A stretch of DNA of 64,000 bases, taken from positions 88,575,449 to 88,639,448 of the forward strand of contig OY744535.1 in NCBI GenBank assembly GCA_963556195.1, in the 5' to 3' direction. Of the stretch, positions 1 to 12,649 are shown piece by piece. The stretch is from Sepiola atlantica (Eukaryota > Mollusca > Cephalopoda > Sepiida > Sepiolidae). The notes below the pieces were generated by a model. It had not been told where the DNA came from, did no database searches, and saw only the letters and a program-made list of their open reading frames with translations. Position 1 is the first letter of the stretch. Every line of letters starts with the position of its first letter. Position numbers and translations under genes: made by a program.

Positions 1-439
1 GAAACTTCGAACTCTAATTGAAGTCTCTAAACCCGCACAGTTTTCGCAACTCAGAAAACAGAAGGATCATACGCCCGTTATTTTCTCAGAAAATATTAAT
101 ATGCTATACAATTAAATGTTCCATGTTTTCATACGTAATATATACTTTAAGGTGATTGTAAAATGATACCCTCAACTGTACTGTAACCTTGATGCAATAT
201 TAATATGATAATACGATTTAAAATTGATATTAAATATAATTTACTGATGAAGTTTGTTCCGGGGAAAAAGAAATAAGCAAACATTATGCCATTTAAATAT
301 ACGTTTAAAAGTAAACCAAATTTTTTATATTACAAATAAAATCGAATACGCATTAAGTATGATTTAGATTATATATATACTCGCAAATATATGCTCCTTT
401 TGGCCGAATAGAGTTTATCGCATGAAAATATAGTATAAA
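1..439. other. AT-rich DNA without recognisable feature
   Basis: No reading frame of note, no repeat structure and no RNA motif seen on either strand. Confidence 0.6.
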
Positions 440-1795
440 ACAACGGCACATATAAGACACAAACCTCATTGTTTACGAGGAGGTAATTCGTAGGTGAGTG
501 GTATCACGATACAGAAATATGCACTACTTTACCCCTGGAGGATGGAAGTTCTGTCTGAGAAGATTGTATTATCAGAACATAACCTATGCTAATCTATCCC
601 ACAAAATCAAAGTGTAGTATCTGTTCCGATGGATACTGCACCCCATAGACTGGTATTGTCTTGGCCTTCGGAGCTTGATTTACGCCGGTCTATGGGTCTG
701 TCCTGTGCAGTTCTACGAGGTGCACCCTCCCAGGCTTCGCCTCCCCTCTTTGGGGAGGAGTACGTTTATTGCTTACTGCCTGAGGCGCCCTTACCGGGGA
801 ATGCCGATGGGGCTGCCCAGTCAATTTTTAAACCCCACTTTCCCGACCCGACCTTACGTCACATCTTACTTGTGGAAGTAAGATAAAAACTGGCCCTGTG
901 CCTAACTCCTGGAGAGGAGTAAATCAATACTCTATCCCACAAAAAGAGATAGCAATGTCTTGTAGGAGTGTATCATGATAACAGAACTCTACAAAAAGGA
1001 GTAAAACAGAGGAGGATGTAATCATGAGTAAGTGAATACATTATACTATCCCAGAGAGAAGTAGGTAATGCTTGATAAGATGGGCTCAAGACGAAATAAC
1101 AGATACTACACTACCCTTCCCAAAAATAAAATGAGAAGGAGGAGGTGATATGTGCGACGATTGTACGATTCACAACAAACATACGAGGCAATGTCTGTGA
1201 TTACAATATCATGATAACGGTGCATATACAACACTACTCTCATCCGCACAGAAAATATAGAACATAATTATTGAACGTATGATGACAACAGAACATATAC
1301 TACGCTACCCGACCTAAAAATAAGCATTTAAATATATTATAATAATACAGTTAATAGAAGTGATAGTATTGTTTCGACTTCAGACAGAGATATCAAAAAC
1401 CTTATTGCTAATTGAAATATAATTGTACGATTGATACGAACAAAAAAAATTTACAGCTTCAGACAAACATAAACCACATAATCATTAATAATAACTAACA
1501 ATTAAATTCCCTATCACGTTGCATACTTTTTTAGTATACGTGCCCATTGAATAAACACTGCAAAAATAAGGCTTTAATGCACGTGAAGTTGTCTCCTTAC
1601 AATTGAACAGATACTAAAGTATACCCCACCTCCCAAAATAGTAGGTAATGTCTGGGTAAACGGTATTATGAAAACATAAAATATACTACTCTAGCACTCT
1701 TTCAAAACCGAAGTTGTGAAGTCTAACATATGGTATTATGACGACAGCACTGACACTACGTTACCCACCACATATAAGAGGTGGTAATACCTGGA
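440..1795 (+). repeat. Degenerate ~85 bp satellite, copy 1
   Basis: Loosely repeated units built from the same word order: a GAGGTAAT-like word, a TGGTATCATGATAACAG-like word, then ATACTACACTACCC. Examples start near 480, 950, 1030, 1090, 1190, 1640 and 1735. Spacing is irregular (roughly 70-110 bases) and divergence is high, so this is an old array. The GC-rich repeat at 620-890 interrupts it, and a related array lies at 43915-44300. Confidence 0.55.
620..890. repeat. GC-rich dispersed repeat, copy 1
   Basis: A sharply GC-richer patch inside AT-rich satellite DNA. It contains the words GTTCTACGAGGTGCACCCTC and GTTTATTGCTTACTGCC, and a GGGGAATGCCGATGG stretch that recurs in diverged form at 7105-7240 with the blocks in a different order. 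It ends in a perfect 9 bp hairpin (arms 863-871 and 876-884, loop GTGG). The 85-residue open frame across it is a by-product of high GC content and matches nothing I know. Confidence 0.5.
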
Positions 1796-1799
1796 ACGA

Positions 1800-1857
1800 T
1801 ATATATATATATGTATATATGTATATATATATATGTATATATGTATATATATATATG

Positions 1858-1888
<31 letters not shown>

Positions 1889-1925
1889 GTATATATATAT
1901 ATGTATATATATATATGTGTATATA

Positions 1926-1976
<51 letters not shown>
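1800..1976. repeat. (TA)n / (TATATG)n microsatellite
   Basis: About 175 bases of alternating purine-pyrimidine sequence, TA interrupted regularly by TG. The Tyr/Ile-rich open frames on both strands here are low-complexity artefacts. Confidence 0.95.
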
Positions 1977-1977
<1 letters not shown>

Positions 1978-2261
1978 GTCTCGAAAGTTTCTCAACCATT
2001 AAAACTATATAAAAAAAAAACAAAAAAAAACTTATAGTCCCAAGTCTCTCAGTGGAAAATCAGACAGTTAAGTCAATTTATTTTTTACAGTTATTATATT
2101 AGTTTGTTTCTAACACTATTTTAAGGGATCATCAGTTGTTTACCATGAAAAACTGTTTCGGGAATTTAAAAACAAGATAGTATTTAATTTCATGGCTTCC
2201 CAGCAGAGTTGATCAGACCCCACTTCCCTTAAAAAGACAAAAACATAAACGTTCCTTATAC

Positions 2262-2322
2262 TATATATATATATACGTATGTATATATATATATATGTAT
2301 ATATATATATAGAGAGAGAGAT
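2262..2322. repeat. (TA)n-(GA)n microsatellite
   Basis: A TA tract with GT interruptions passes into a short GAGAGAGA run near 2311. Confidence 0.9.
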
Positions 2323-2339
2323 AGAAGAAAAAAGAGTGA

Positions 2340-2840
2340 TACATATGCGACGATTGTCAAAATTTATTTCAAATTTCAATTGTTCAATGCAAGGTGTATT
2401 CAGTAATAAACTAGTGTTTATTATTCTTTCCTTAAGCCAAGGCTTTTCAAAGATCGAAATCTTATCATCATAGGAGAAATACAGATGGATAAGTTGGCTT
2501 TCGAAAAAAACAAAGTTCAGATATTTGAAAAATATGAAAATTATTATTAAAGAAATCTTTGTTAAAAAAACGCAGTGAATGAAAAGAAAAATTCCGTGAA
2601 AAATATATGCAGATTGTCCGGGTGGTAAATTTCCGTTGAAAAGAAGTGAAATAAATTGTAGAATGTGAAGAAAACTCTTTGCGTGGGAGCAGTGTGGAGA
2701 AAGTGCCGAAAATATAGGTGAGTCCAGACGCACTTCAAGGGGATTGAAAAGGGAGAAGTTGGCCATTTTTATATACTTCCAGGACCAAATAAGGCAAATG
2801 TTATCTCGTTCCAGCTTTACATCCAAATGAAACAAAAAGG
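2340..2840. repeat. Dispersed repeat, copy 1 of 2
   Basis: Clearly homologous to 46470-46930 in the same orientation. Shared words include TTGTTCAATGCAAGG, CAAGGCTTTTCAAAGATCG and AAATCTTATCATCA, and the order of less conserved blocks is kept to the end (TTGTCC, GGTAAAT, CCGTTGA, a tail with ACTTCC and GGACC). A 231-residue minus-strand open frame crosses part of it but matches no family I know and includes low-complexity sequence. It is probably a non-coding part of an uncharacterised transposable element. Confidence 0.7.
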
Positions 2841-2898
2841 CAAAATTGTTAAAGATTTGGGGTTAGGGGGGAGGGTTTAAGTGGTACGGGATTGTTTA

Positions 2899-3145
<247 letters not shown>

Positions 3146-3149
3146 CGGT

Positions 3150-4255
3150 GTATATATTTCAGTTGAGTAATCAGTAGTTAATATAATTAAAAACTTTGAC
3201 TTGGAAATATTAAACATGGTATCGATTCATAAATTAACTTAATTACATATAAACAGAAATAGGATGTCTTTTGTGTCATGCTCAAACATCCCCCTCTCCA
3301 TTTATTAGTATGGGCGAAACTTTTATAGAATCGTAAAACATTACACGAAGTTAGTTTACAAAGGCATTCGAAATGGTTGAACATATAAGGTCCTATCTGT
3401 TAGAGCAAATTGTATAAAATGGCAGACAAATTTACTAAAACGGACAGAAAGCGAATCTTCATAATCCGAATTCCTATATGTCTTTTGAGTATTATCATTT
3501 GTTCCAACGCTGCCTTGATCATCAGCTTTAATGACGTACTCGGAGATGTTGCGGGCCTTGCATCTTTCGAATTGTTTCTCATGATAATGGACTATTTCCT
3601 TAACTAAGCCAGTTATTGCCAAGAGCTACCGCCATTTGTCTGATAAAAATGTGAAACCAAACCAATCTATTTTATTTTTTTCGGAAATTATAATCACGTT
3701 TCTTTCTCAACCGTTGTTATTTGTTATTCAAACATAATATGGTAACCGTTTAATGTTAGACACTATATATTGTGTATTGACGAACGAAGGAAGAAATGGA
3801 TATCGAATCATTTCTAAATACGTTACAAATTAGCCACTTATTTATTTTCTCAGTGTAAATTTGATTCATTAAAAACACAAAAAAATCCAATTATAGCAAT
3901 CATTAGTTTTATTTGTTCGAACACGTAGATTATTATAATGCTTTTTGAATATACCAACATTAATGTTACACATGTTTAACATCTTCATAAACCCGTATAT
4001 ACACATCCTAATATAAGTATTTATTTATTTCTGATGTTGAATACGATGCTGACAAGGTTTTAGAACATCTATATTTGATCACATTTTACATGCGTTTCGT
4101 TAATTTACAAGTCTTTGTAGACAAGTATTAATGCACTAGTTCTGTTTAACTGAACTATTTTTAATCTTCTGTAAAAAGTGTAACTTATTAATAGTTTACG
4201 CATATATTGCTCTTGAATTTAAATTTATATTTCATTGAAACAAGTTATCTGACAC
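3150..4255. other. AT-rich DNA without recognisable feature
   Basis: Short opposed open frames at 3356-3622 (minus) and 3410-3607 (plus) overlap and match no family I recognise. No repeat or RNA structure seen. Confidence 0.5.
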
Positions 4256-4259
4256 AGTA

Positions 4260-6740
4260 TGATCGAATGCCCAGGTGGCCTGACTTGTATATGCATATTC
4301 TGTAGTGCTCTTATTATATAAAATAACTTATATTAATGCGTTCCTTTCGTATTAAAGAACCAATATGGATCATATGTGTCCTTGAACCAAAATCGTATTA
4401 TTTATGTAACGTTCCTGTCATATAAAAGAACTTATGAAGTATGCTTATTTATGTAGGTATCCTATTATATTAAATAACTCATATTAATGCGTCCCTTTCG
4501 TATCAAAGAAAACATATGGTTTATGTGTCGCCATTAAACCAAAATCATGTTCATTTATGTAGCGCTACTATGATATAAAAAAACCAAAGACATGTCCAGT
4601 TATGTAACTCCTTTATCATAAAACAGAACCCATATTAATGCGTATATAAAATAACTCATAGTAATACGTGCATGTCTTATCTAAGAACCTATATGGTGCA
4701 TTTCCCCCCTGAACCAAAATTATGTTAATTAATGTAGAACCCTTTTCATATGAAATTAACATATACAGAATGTTTTTTTGTAGTGCCTCTAATATATTAA
4801 AAACTCTTCCTAATACGCCCATGTCGTATAAATCAACCAATAGAATTTACGTGTGCCCATTGACCAAAATTATGTTCATGTAGCGCTTCTGTCATATTAA
4901 AAATAAATCGTAAAATATGTTCATTTATGTAGTGATTCATTCATATAAAAAAAACCTATATTAATGCGACGTTATCGAATATATATCACATATGGTGGAT
5001 TTGTGTCATTGTTTTAATTATGGTGTGCCTTTGACACATTAAAGCACTCATAAAGCATGTTTATTTATGTAGAACCATATTATATAAAATAAGACATAAA
5101 ACTGGGTCTCTGTCGTATAAAAGAACCCTTATAGTTCATTCGTGCACCTGGAGCAAAATCGTGTTCATGTAAGTAGCGCCCCAGTCATAAGAAAAAAACT
5201 AATAAAGTATGTTCATTCATGTAGCGTCTCTATCACATAAAATAACTCATATTAATGCGTAAAAAATGCGTAAAAAAGAACCTATACAGTTTATCTGTGC
5301 CCCTGGACCGAAATCATGTTCATGTATTGTGCGCGTTTGTAATATGAAAGAACTTATAACGCATATTAATTTATGGAGCGCCTCTATTTTATAAAAGAAC
5401 TCATATTAATGAGTGACTGTCGTATACAAAAAAAACAACTTATATATGTTAGTTTTACCCCATGAAAAAATTTCTTATTCATTTATGTAGCGCATTTTTC
5501 ATATGAAATAACTAATAAAGCTTGTTCATGTATGCAGTGTTCCTATTATATAATAATATTTCATATTAAGGCGTTCTTGTAGTATGAAAAGAGCACACAT
5601 GGTCTATTTGTTGCACAAAGCAAAATCATGGTATTTTTTGTTACGCTACTTTCATATGAAAAAACTCATGAAGCATGCTCATTTGTGTAGCGCTTCTATT
5701 ATGTAAAATAACTCATAATAATGCGTTCCTGTCGTATCTTAAAATCTATATAGTTCATTTGTGCCCCTGAAATAAAATCATGTGCATTTCTGTAGCGTCC
5801 CTCTCATATTAAAGAAATCATGAAGTATGTTATTCTCTGTAGCGCCCCTATTATATGAAATAACTGATATTAAGCGTCCCTGTCTATTTTCAGTTGTACA
5901 CCTGAACCAAAATCATGTTCATTTATTCAGTTCCCCTGTCATATGAAAGAACTCATAATGCATGTTCATTTATGTAGATCCCCTATCATATAAAATAACT
6001 AACATGAATTCGTCCCTCTCGTATCAAAGAACCTCATATGCATTATTTGTGCCCCTGAACAAAACTCATGTTCATTTATGTAGTGCTCTTGTCATCCTAG
6101 AGAACTTCTAAATTATGTGTATTTCTGTAATGCCTCTATATACAAAAGAATCAATATTAATGCTTCCCTATCGTATCAAAGAACTCATATGGTTTGTTGT
6201 GCCATTGACCCAAAACTATTATTATGTATGTAGCCCGCCTGTAATATGAAAAACTCATCAAGCATTTTGGTTTATGTAGCACTTGTATTATATTTTAAAA
6301 AACTCATATTAATGCGTACCTGTCGTATAAAAGAACCCATAAAGTTAATGTGTGCACCTTGACCAAAATCATGTTACTTTTATATAGCGTCCATGTCATC
6401 TGAAAGAACTCAGTATGTTAAATATATATAGCGCCCCGATTATATAAAATATGTTATATTAATGCGTCAATGTTGTTCATTTGTGGCCTTTAACGAAAAT
6501 AATGTTTATATTTGTAGAACCCCTGTCATTTATGTAGCGCGCCAGTCATTTAGAATAACTTATGAAGCATGTTCATTTATGCAGTAAACCTTTTATATAA
6601 ACGAAACTTGTGGTTCCATGTGGTTCATTTATGCACCTGGATCCACACCATGTTTATTTATGTAGCGTCTCCGTCATATGAAAGAACTCATAAAGCATGC
6701 TGATTTGTGTAGCACTCATATTATATAAAAATACGTCATA
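4260..6740 (+). repeat. ~157 bp satellite array (about 15-16 diverged copies)
   Basis: Units carry the ordered words ATTAATGCGT, a CCTGTCGTATC-like word, AAAGAACC, ATATGGTTCATTTGTG, CCCCTGAACCAAAATCATG, TTCATTTATGTAGCGC, TGTCATATGAAAGAACTCAT, then a second TTCATTTATGTAGCGC and TATTATATAAAATAACTCAT. The first two ATTAATGCGT words are about 157 bases apart, which sets the period. Inside each unit the TTCATTTATGTAGCGC block occurs twice, so the unit itself arose by duplication of a roughly 50 bp block. Individual copies carry indels and truncations. Confidence 0.85.
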
Positions 6741-6744
6741 TACA

Positions 6745-7073
6745 CAGTGGCGAAAACTACCTGCTAATATCCGCCACTATCTTTCAATAGTGGCGGATAT
6801 TAGCAAGTAGTAGCGGGCATCATCTGCAAAAATTTTAAATTTAAAAAAGTGCCGACTCATTTCCTTAAAGTTAGCGATATTTTATATGGTGGGCATTAGC
6901 GTAAAGTGGCGGGTAGTGGTGGAAATTAGCAGGTAGTGGCATGCATTGTCTACTAAAATGTAAAATTTAAAATATCCTGAATCATTTTCATGTTTTGAAT
7001 TATAAGTTGCCTGTTTCTTACATGGACGACAGTGTGGCATGTGCTGATAGTGGCAGATATTAGCAATTAGAAA
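6745..7073. mobile_element. MITE / foldback-like element with GTGGCGGATATTAGC motifs
   Basis: Left end 6758-6780 and right end 7047-7070 are imperfect inverted copies of each other (CTACCTGCTAATATCCGCCA against the reverse of TGGCAGATATTAGCAATTAG). A near-perfect hairpin sits at the left end, with 18 bp exact arms at 6763-6780 and 6787-6804, extendable to 6756-6811 with one mismatch. Further motif copies lie near 6880-6945. No coding sequence. A non-autonomous element is likely, but the exact ends and any target duplication are not resolved. Confidence 0.6.
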
Positions 7074-7099
7074 ATCATGAATGAAGAAGGAGAAGAAGA

Positions 7100-7250
7100 A
7101 TGAAGATGGTCGTCAGTTTATTGCTAATCACCTGCGGCACACTTGTTGGGGAACGCCAACGGACTGCGGTCCTACGAGGTGAAACCTCCCAGGTGTGCAC
7201 CTTCATTTTTCCAGAGATGGTTATTAACTTACAATCACGTCAAATACTAT
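7100..7250. repeat. GC-rich dispersed repeat, copy 2
   Basis: Shares GTTTATTGCT, TTGGGGAACGCCAACGGACT, GTCCTACGAGGTG and AACCTCCCAGGTG with the repeat at 620-890, in shuffled order. The short open frames are not homologous to known proteins. Confidence 0.5.
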
Positions 7251-7470
7251 TTTCTGACCGACAGAATCAAGGGCGGGACGTGTATATCCCCAAAATTAGC
7301 GTCTATTAATTTTGAATTTCAACCCGTCCCCCTCATCCTTCATCAGATATTTTTTTCTGATTGAATGTTAGGGAATGTCTTGCATCATGTTTTACAAATT
7401 ACTACATAATATCAAATAAGTACATAAATACATTGGAAAGTCCTATAAATATAAGATCCAGAAGGCCTCC

Positions 7471-7472
<2 letters not shown>

Positions 7473-7537
<65 letters not shown>
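7473..7537. repeat. (TA)n microsatellite
   Basis: About 32 uninterrupted TA units. Confidence 0.97.
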
Positions 7538-7538
<1 letters not shown>

Positions 7539-7539
7539 C

Positions 7540-7855
7540 TCTTTCTGACCCCTTCTCTATTTATCGTTAGAAAAGTACGAAGAGAAACTTAATAAAAACA
7601 ATAGTAATGTGACGATGGCGTAAAAAGATCATCCAAACCTATCACAATGACGTCAACTGCCAATGAATATGACGGCATGTGCGCAAGATTACATTGAAAA
7701 TGGTAGAAAATGCCATTTGACCGCCCAAAAATTAATCTCTTTTTATAATTTTCTGATGTTATTTTGGCGAGGCCATGCCGGTTAAAAGAATACATTCTTT
7801 GTGGTTGTTTGTTGTGTATCTTTTAAGTTTTAGCGAGACATAAATACACATACAT
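7540..7855. other. No recognisable feature
   Basis: Ordinary AT-rich sequence between two TA tracts; no supported gene. Confidence 0.6.
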
Positions 7856-7859
7856 GTTT

Positions 7860-8029
<170 letters not shown>

Positions 8030-8464
8030 AGATTGACATGCATTGTTCACCAATTTGGTGGTTTAGTAAATATTTTAAACCCTATAATATGAGTTGGTAC
8101 TTGTAAACATATCTCGTCAGTAAGTTGCCTGCATATGTATGCATGTTTTAAAAATGTTATTTCATAATATCTAGGGTGTATGTAACTCGCATAATGTGCC
8201 ACATTGTATCTATTGTGGTTATTTACGCAGTAGAAATGTTAAGTTAACTATGCTTCCACAATTTACATAACCTCTGTCTGAACTTGCACCTTGTTTTAAA
8301 ATAATCACATGTGGTGCACAGCTTACAATTCACATTATATGTCTGCTTTAACAAATCTATAACTTATCGACATGCAATTAAAAAAGAAATTACACTAAAT
8401 AATGTATCTGAATTTTTTAGATAAGGATTGATAATTTACTCAGAGTATTTCAACTTCTGGATGT
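8030..8464. other. No recognisable feature
   Basis: AT-rich DNA with no open frame, repeat or RNA motif that I can support. Confidence 0.55.
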
Positions 8465-8630
8465 ACTCCTCACGACGTTTTAGCCGATGTAACCTCCGAG
8501 TGTCTTCAGGTGCACTTTTCTGGAACTCGCAAATCTTAATGTCGAATAGAAGAATCCGTACAGATTTCCGAGTTCGACAAAACGCACCTGTAGATAGTCG
8601 ACGCTTACATCGACCGAAACATTGTTAGAA
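8465..8630. mobile_element. Short foldback element, possible Penelope-like terminus
   Basis: ACGACGTTTTAGCCGATGTA followed by CCTCCGAGTGTCTTCAGGTGC (about 8472-8514) is mirrored by GCACCTGTAGATAGTCGACG followed by CTTACATCGACCGAAACATT (about 8583-8624), giving about 42-base imperfect inverted arms around a ~70-base centre. The CGACGTTTCGGCTGATG type of word is one I associate with Penelope-like element ends. That family assignment is inference. A related partial copy lies at 9770-9950. Confidence 0.5.
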
Positions 8631-9765
8631 TAAGATCCAATATGAGAATAGTAGATCGAATCATGAAAATTATTTGAACACAAATTAGCTAGAGCACAAT
8701 ACTGAAGAATGTATTCTATCAACTTATTCACAAAGTATAACAAGTATTTTATAATTACTTCGTTTTTCTTTTATTTAAAACACGCTCTTAAAAACAATGT
8801 CGCCGATATAGCTATGGCTTTTAATTACTTTCCTCTGAATTACAATGAACGTTTATATTTCACTGGCTGCTTCTTATTTTTGAGTTTATCAATTGTGAAT
8901 TTCGTAAGACTACCTTGACACACAGAGACTTTGTTCCTAACCTCAAATTTCCAGCTATTAGTTCTCTTCAGAGGAAAGCCTAATGAATCAATCGCCCAAC
9001 AGACTCGTCTATTGATTTGTTTGTTATCACATGGTATATCACTGATTGTGCAACGATATTAAAGTCGCTAAGAGGAAATCGCTCAGTAAGGTGTAGATGG
9101 AACGAGGAATGGCAGGTAGAATGGTTTCTGTGAGGGTCGGCTTTTGAGGTTTGAGAAGAGAGAGAGAGATAGAGAGAGGGAGAGAGATAGGAGTAAGATA
9201 GTTAATTCTGCTGAGACTCATTCGACCAATCATATCCCCATCAGTAAATACCCATTAGCCTTTATCTACGGCTGCCATAAACAATGACGAGGCGGAACAG
9301 CGCAGCGCGTCAATGGCGGTAATCAAGGTTTAGTCACCATGGCAGGAGAATAACATGTGACCAGTAAGGAGATAACAATAGGAATAATAATTCAACTTTA
9401 TTTGGCAGCCTGACTCCTTTCTCTACTGGCTTGTATATTGTGTCGATTAAGATGTGAGACAATAGAGTAGTGGATGTGTGGATAGATCAGGACCGTAGCA
9501 ATGTCAGTGGTCATCGGATTGAAGAAGGCATTATCTCAATATAGATTTACGGCGGGAAAGTATTGTACACTTTAGAAGTATTTGGTTCATTTGATTTGTA
9601 TTTAAATAACTAGATCATATCGTTTATCAATGACAATATTTTGCCCATGACACAAAAATCAAATTACTAGCAAGTATACATGTGTTTAGTAATTTAATAA
9701 AATAAAATATAAATGCATAATTTATAGTGCTTCGATAATTTATATTATTTGGATTACTCGAACTA
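8631..9765. other. No gene; short purine tract
   Basis: Contains only a (GA)-rich run at about 9150-9195. The rest has no supported feature. Confidence 0.5.
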
Positions 9766-9769
9766 CTGT

Positions 9770-9950
9770 TCTCATCTTGGATGTTATATTCACGACGTTT
9801 CGGCTGACGAAGACTCCGACTTTTTTAAATTACGTCTTGTTTAATTCTAGAATGTTTATGTCAATATTAGGAATCTGTACGACATTCCTAATTGAGCACT
9901 TTATTTAAGTTCCGTCAGCCAAGACCGGGTAGAAGTTTGTAAAGGTATTC
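9770..9950. mobile_element. Diverged copy of the 8.5 kb foldback
   Basis: CACGACGTTTCGGCTGACGA followed by AGACTCCGAC near 9792-9822 is the same terminal word as at 8472. The opposite arm is reduced to GTTCCGTCAGCCAAGAC near 9911. The middle shares AGGAATCTGTACGA-like sequence with the 8.5 kb copy. Confidence 0.45.
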
Positions 9951-10860
9951 TTTGTATAGATAGTACTGAAAATTGAACCAGTAAAATATATCAATGTATC
10001 CATTCGATATTCCAACTATCATGTTATAACAATATGGTTACATAACTATGTAGTTTTAATTATATATGTAAAGTTTTTTATGAATGAATTCCAACGGTGG
10101 AACTGATTATTACAGATAATTCCGTACAGTTTCTCTACTCGCAGATAGAATAACATTTTTATTATTTCTATTTATTACCCTTCCACGTTTTTAAGTCTAT
10201 TCCTAAAAAAGTTTACATACATTCATAAAAATAGATACATATGCAACCAGATTGCTATAATATATTTACGAATGCTGGAATATTTAATAGACCAATTAAC
10301 ATAGTTTACTTATTAAATATATTAAGCAAAATATTAAATAGAGTATTCACAATACATTCTCCAAAATTTAATAAAAAAGCTAAGAAAATATTGATTTCAG
10401 ATTAGCGTTTCGTATCGATATGTGTAACTTAGTGTCGCGCGATCTTTGATTAATTGGCTAACTGTCTAGAGTGACGATGCCAACATATCAGAGTGGTAGT
10501 AACTCTGAATCCGTCCATTCTGTTGGCCTGATGACATTACTGATCGCAGTTTAGGACAAAGATCTGTGGATGAGTCATTAATACAAAGGTCATTTAATCA
10601 CCCGCATTCTTGCTTGACCCTGCTGACTGCATTGTTTGACAGCGTTATAAATCTTCAATGGCGTCTTTGTATTTATGAAACGGAGCACGGTGGCAGTAGT
10701 AGATAGCACAGTTCATGACTAAAATGAGACCCACTTAACATGAATATATGAAACGACTTGTGTTGAAAATGAATATACGTGACCTGACTTAAAATAAATG
10801 ATACTACTTCTTACGTTTCTATACTTAACTCTCAACTTAAAAACGATAATGATGAATGTC
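9951..10860. other. No recognisable feature
   Basis: AT-rich. The stretch 10430-10690 is slightly more GC-balanced but has no open frame or repeat relationship that I can identify. Confidence 0.5.

Positions 10861-10926
<66 letters not shown>
10861..10926. repeat. (TA)n microsatellite
   Basis: About 32 uninterrupted TA units. Confidence 0.97.
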
Positions 10927-10929
<3 letters not shown>

Positions 10930-10932
<3 letters not shown>

Positions 10933-11570
10933 TATAGTAAGACGAAATTACATACTCATCGATGCAATAATTTATTTCAACCGTGTGGTATTGTCAAGCA
11001 TCCAATTTTGATGATTACATTTTATAAACTGAAAGAAGGGGAAATTCACACTCCACAATTCAAATATAATTAGAGAGAGAGAGAGAGGGAGTGACAAATT
11101 ATATAATACATACTTAGAGAGGGGGGATTTGCAGCATATTTAATCTATAATGTTATAAGGAGGGGGGAATTACACGGTTTATGACGGAGAGGAAAGAAGT
11201 ATCCATATATATAAAGAGAAATTGGGAAATTGTAAAATACTGCCAGGGAGGGTATTCGATGTTTCTCAATAAATCAGGTCCGCGTGTCAAAAATAACCAG
11301 TTCGAGATGTTTAGAACTTCTTGTCGTGTCATAGGATTTCTATATTTTGTAATATTTTTTTCGAGCTGAACTTTGTCGTTTAAAAGGGTCGATGATCTAT
11401 CTTAATATTGTATTCCATTTCACTGTACGATATTGGGTATGGTACGAATACACACCCTGATCTTAATCTCCTCTATTTTTTGCGGGTTGTTTTAAATCCT
11501 TAGTTGTGCTTTTACAATTCTTGGAATTACAGTTGTGGATACACGTTCTTTTTTGTAAATATATCTTTTT
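10930..11570. other. No gene; short (GA)n at 11073-11090
   Basis: A short GA run only. A 62-residue open frame at 11181-11369 has no recognisable similarity. Confidence 0.5.
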
Positions 11571-11574
11571 GTAG

Positions 11575-12560
11575 GCTATTGTAATCGCCAAATACCTTGT
11601 TTTATACACAAATCTATGTCAAAATCATTAAGCATACTCACTGAACGGTATTGTTTTTAAATATGTCTTCTTTGGTAAGAAGTATTTTAATTGCCGTTGA
11701 GACTTCGCCAAATAACTTTGTGCTATGCATAAATCTAAGAACGATATGTTCTAGTATATCCTATTTTATTTATTGTAATTGTTGTTTACACTTAACCAAA
11801 GAAATTTGTTTTATACACAAATCCAAGTAAACATAAGTAACCATATTCACCGAAATTTCTGTTTTAATATATTGTTTTTTGTTATTGTAATTGCCGTTTA
11901 ACCATGCCGAATAACTCTGTTTTATACACACATTAAAATGAAAATTACTAAGCATGGCGGTCTGTTTCTAATATATCATATTATATTCATTATAATTACG
12001 GTCAAACTTCGCCGAATAACTTTTTATACACAAATCCAACTAAGAATTTGCAAGCACACTCACTGAACAGTTTCTTTTTTTAAATATATCATTAGTTTAT
12101 TATTGTAATTTCTGTTCACAATCGCCAAATCACTTTGTTTTATACACCCCCCCCCCCAAGTTGAAATTAGTAAGCATAATCACTGAATGGTCCTTTTTAT
12201 TTATACGTCAATTGTTGTAGTTATTGTAATTGCCGTACACACATCGCTAACTAACTTTGTTTTATACACGAATCGAAGTTGAATTTATTACGCACACTCA
12301 CTGACCGGTCATGTTCTAATATATCCTTTTTCATTCATTATAATTGCTGTTTACACTTTGTCTAAGTGGGAATAAGTAAGCGTACTTATTGAACGATCTT
12401 TTTTAATGTATGATTCTTTTTTTTCAATTGTAATTGCTGTCCACATGTCGCCAAATAATTTTTTTTCTTACACAAACCCAAGTGCGAATAAGTGAGCTGA
12501 TTCACTGAACGGTCTTTTTTAATTATAGCATTTATTTGTTATTGTAATTCTTACAAAAGA
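11575..12560 (+). repeat. ~115 bp satellite array (8-9 diverged copies)
   Basis: Repeated word order: TTTGTTTTATACACAAATC, a variable AAGTxxAAAT word, AAGCATACTCACTGAACGGT, TTTTTTAATATATC, TATTGTAATTGCCGTTTACA, then TCGCCAAATAAC. The TTTATACACAAATC word or its variants lie near 11601, 11734, 11808, 11922, 12024, 12139, 12260 and 12466, about 75-130 bases apart in most cases. One copy near 12360 is truncated. It is unrelated to the 4.3-6.7 kb satellite. Confidence 0.8.
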
Positions 12561-12649
12561 GAGAGTTACACAATTGTATAAAGAAACTACACAGTATATT
12601 CTTTTAAAATACCGCATTAAGAGATAATGACAGCTGTGATTCTTGGTCA

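Noticed and set aside
629..886. 85-codon GC-rich open frame as a gene
   Set aside because: It lies wholly inside a dispersed repeat with a shuffled second copy at 7.1 kb and has a competing frame of similar length.
1736..2037. Tyr/Ile-rich open frames over TA tracts (also at 2849-3217, 7759-8053, 25863-26705, 40385-40827 and elsewhere)
   Set aside because: They are translations of (TA)n and (TATATG)n in stop-free registers on both strands, without protein-like composition.
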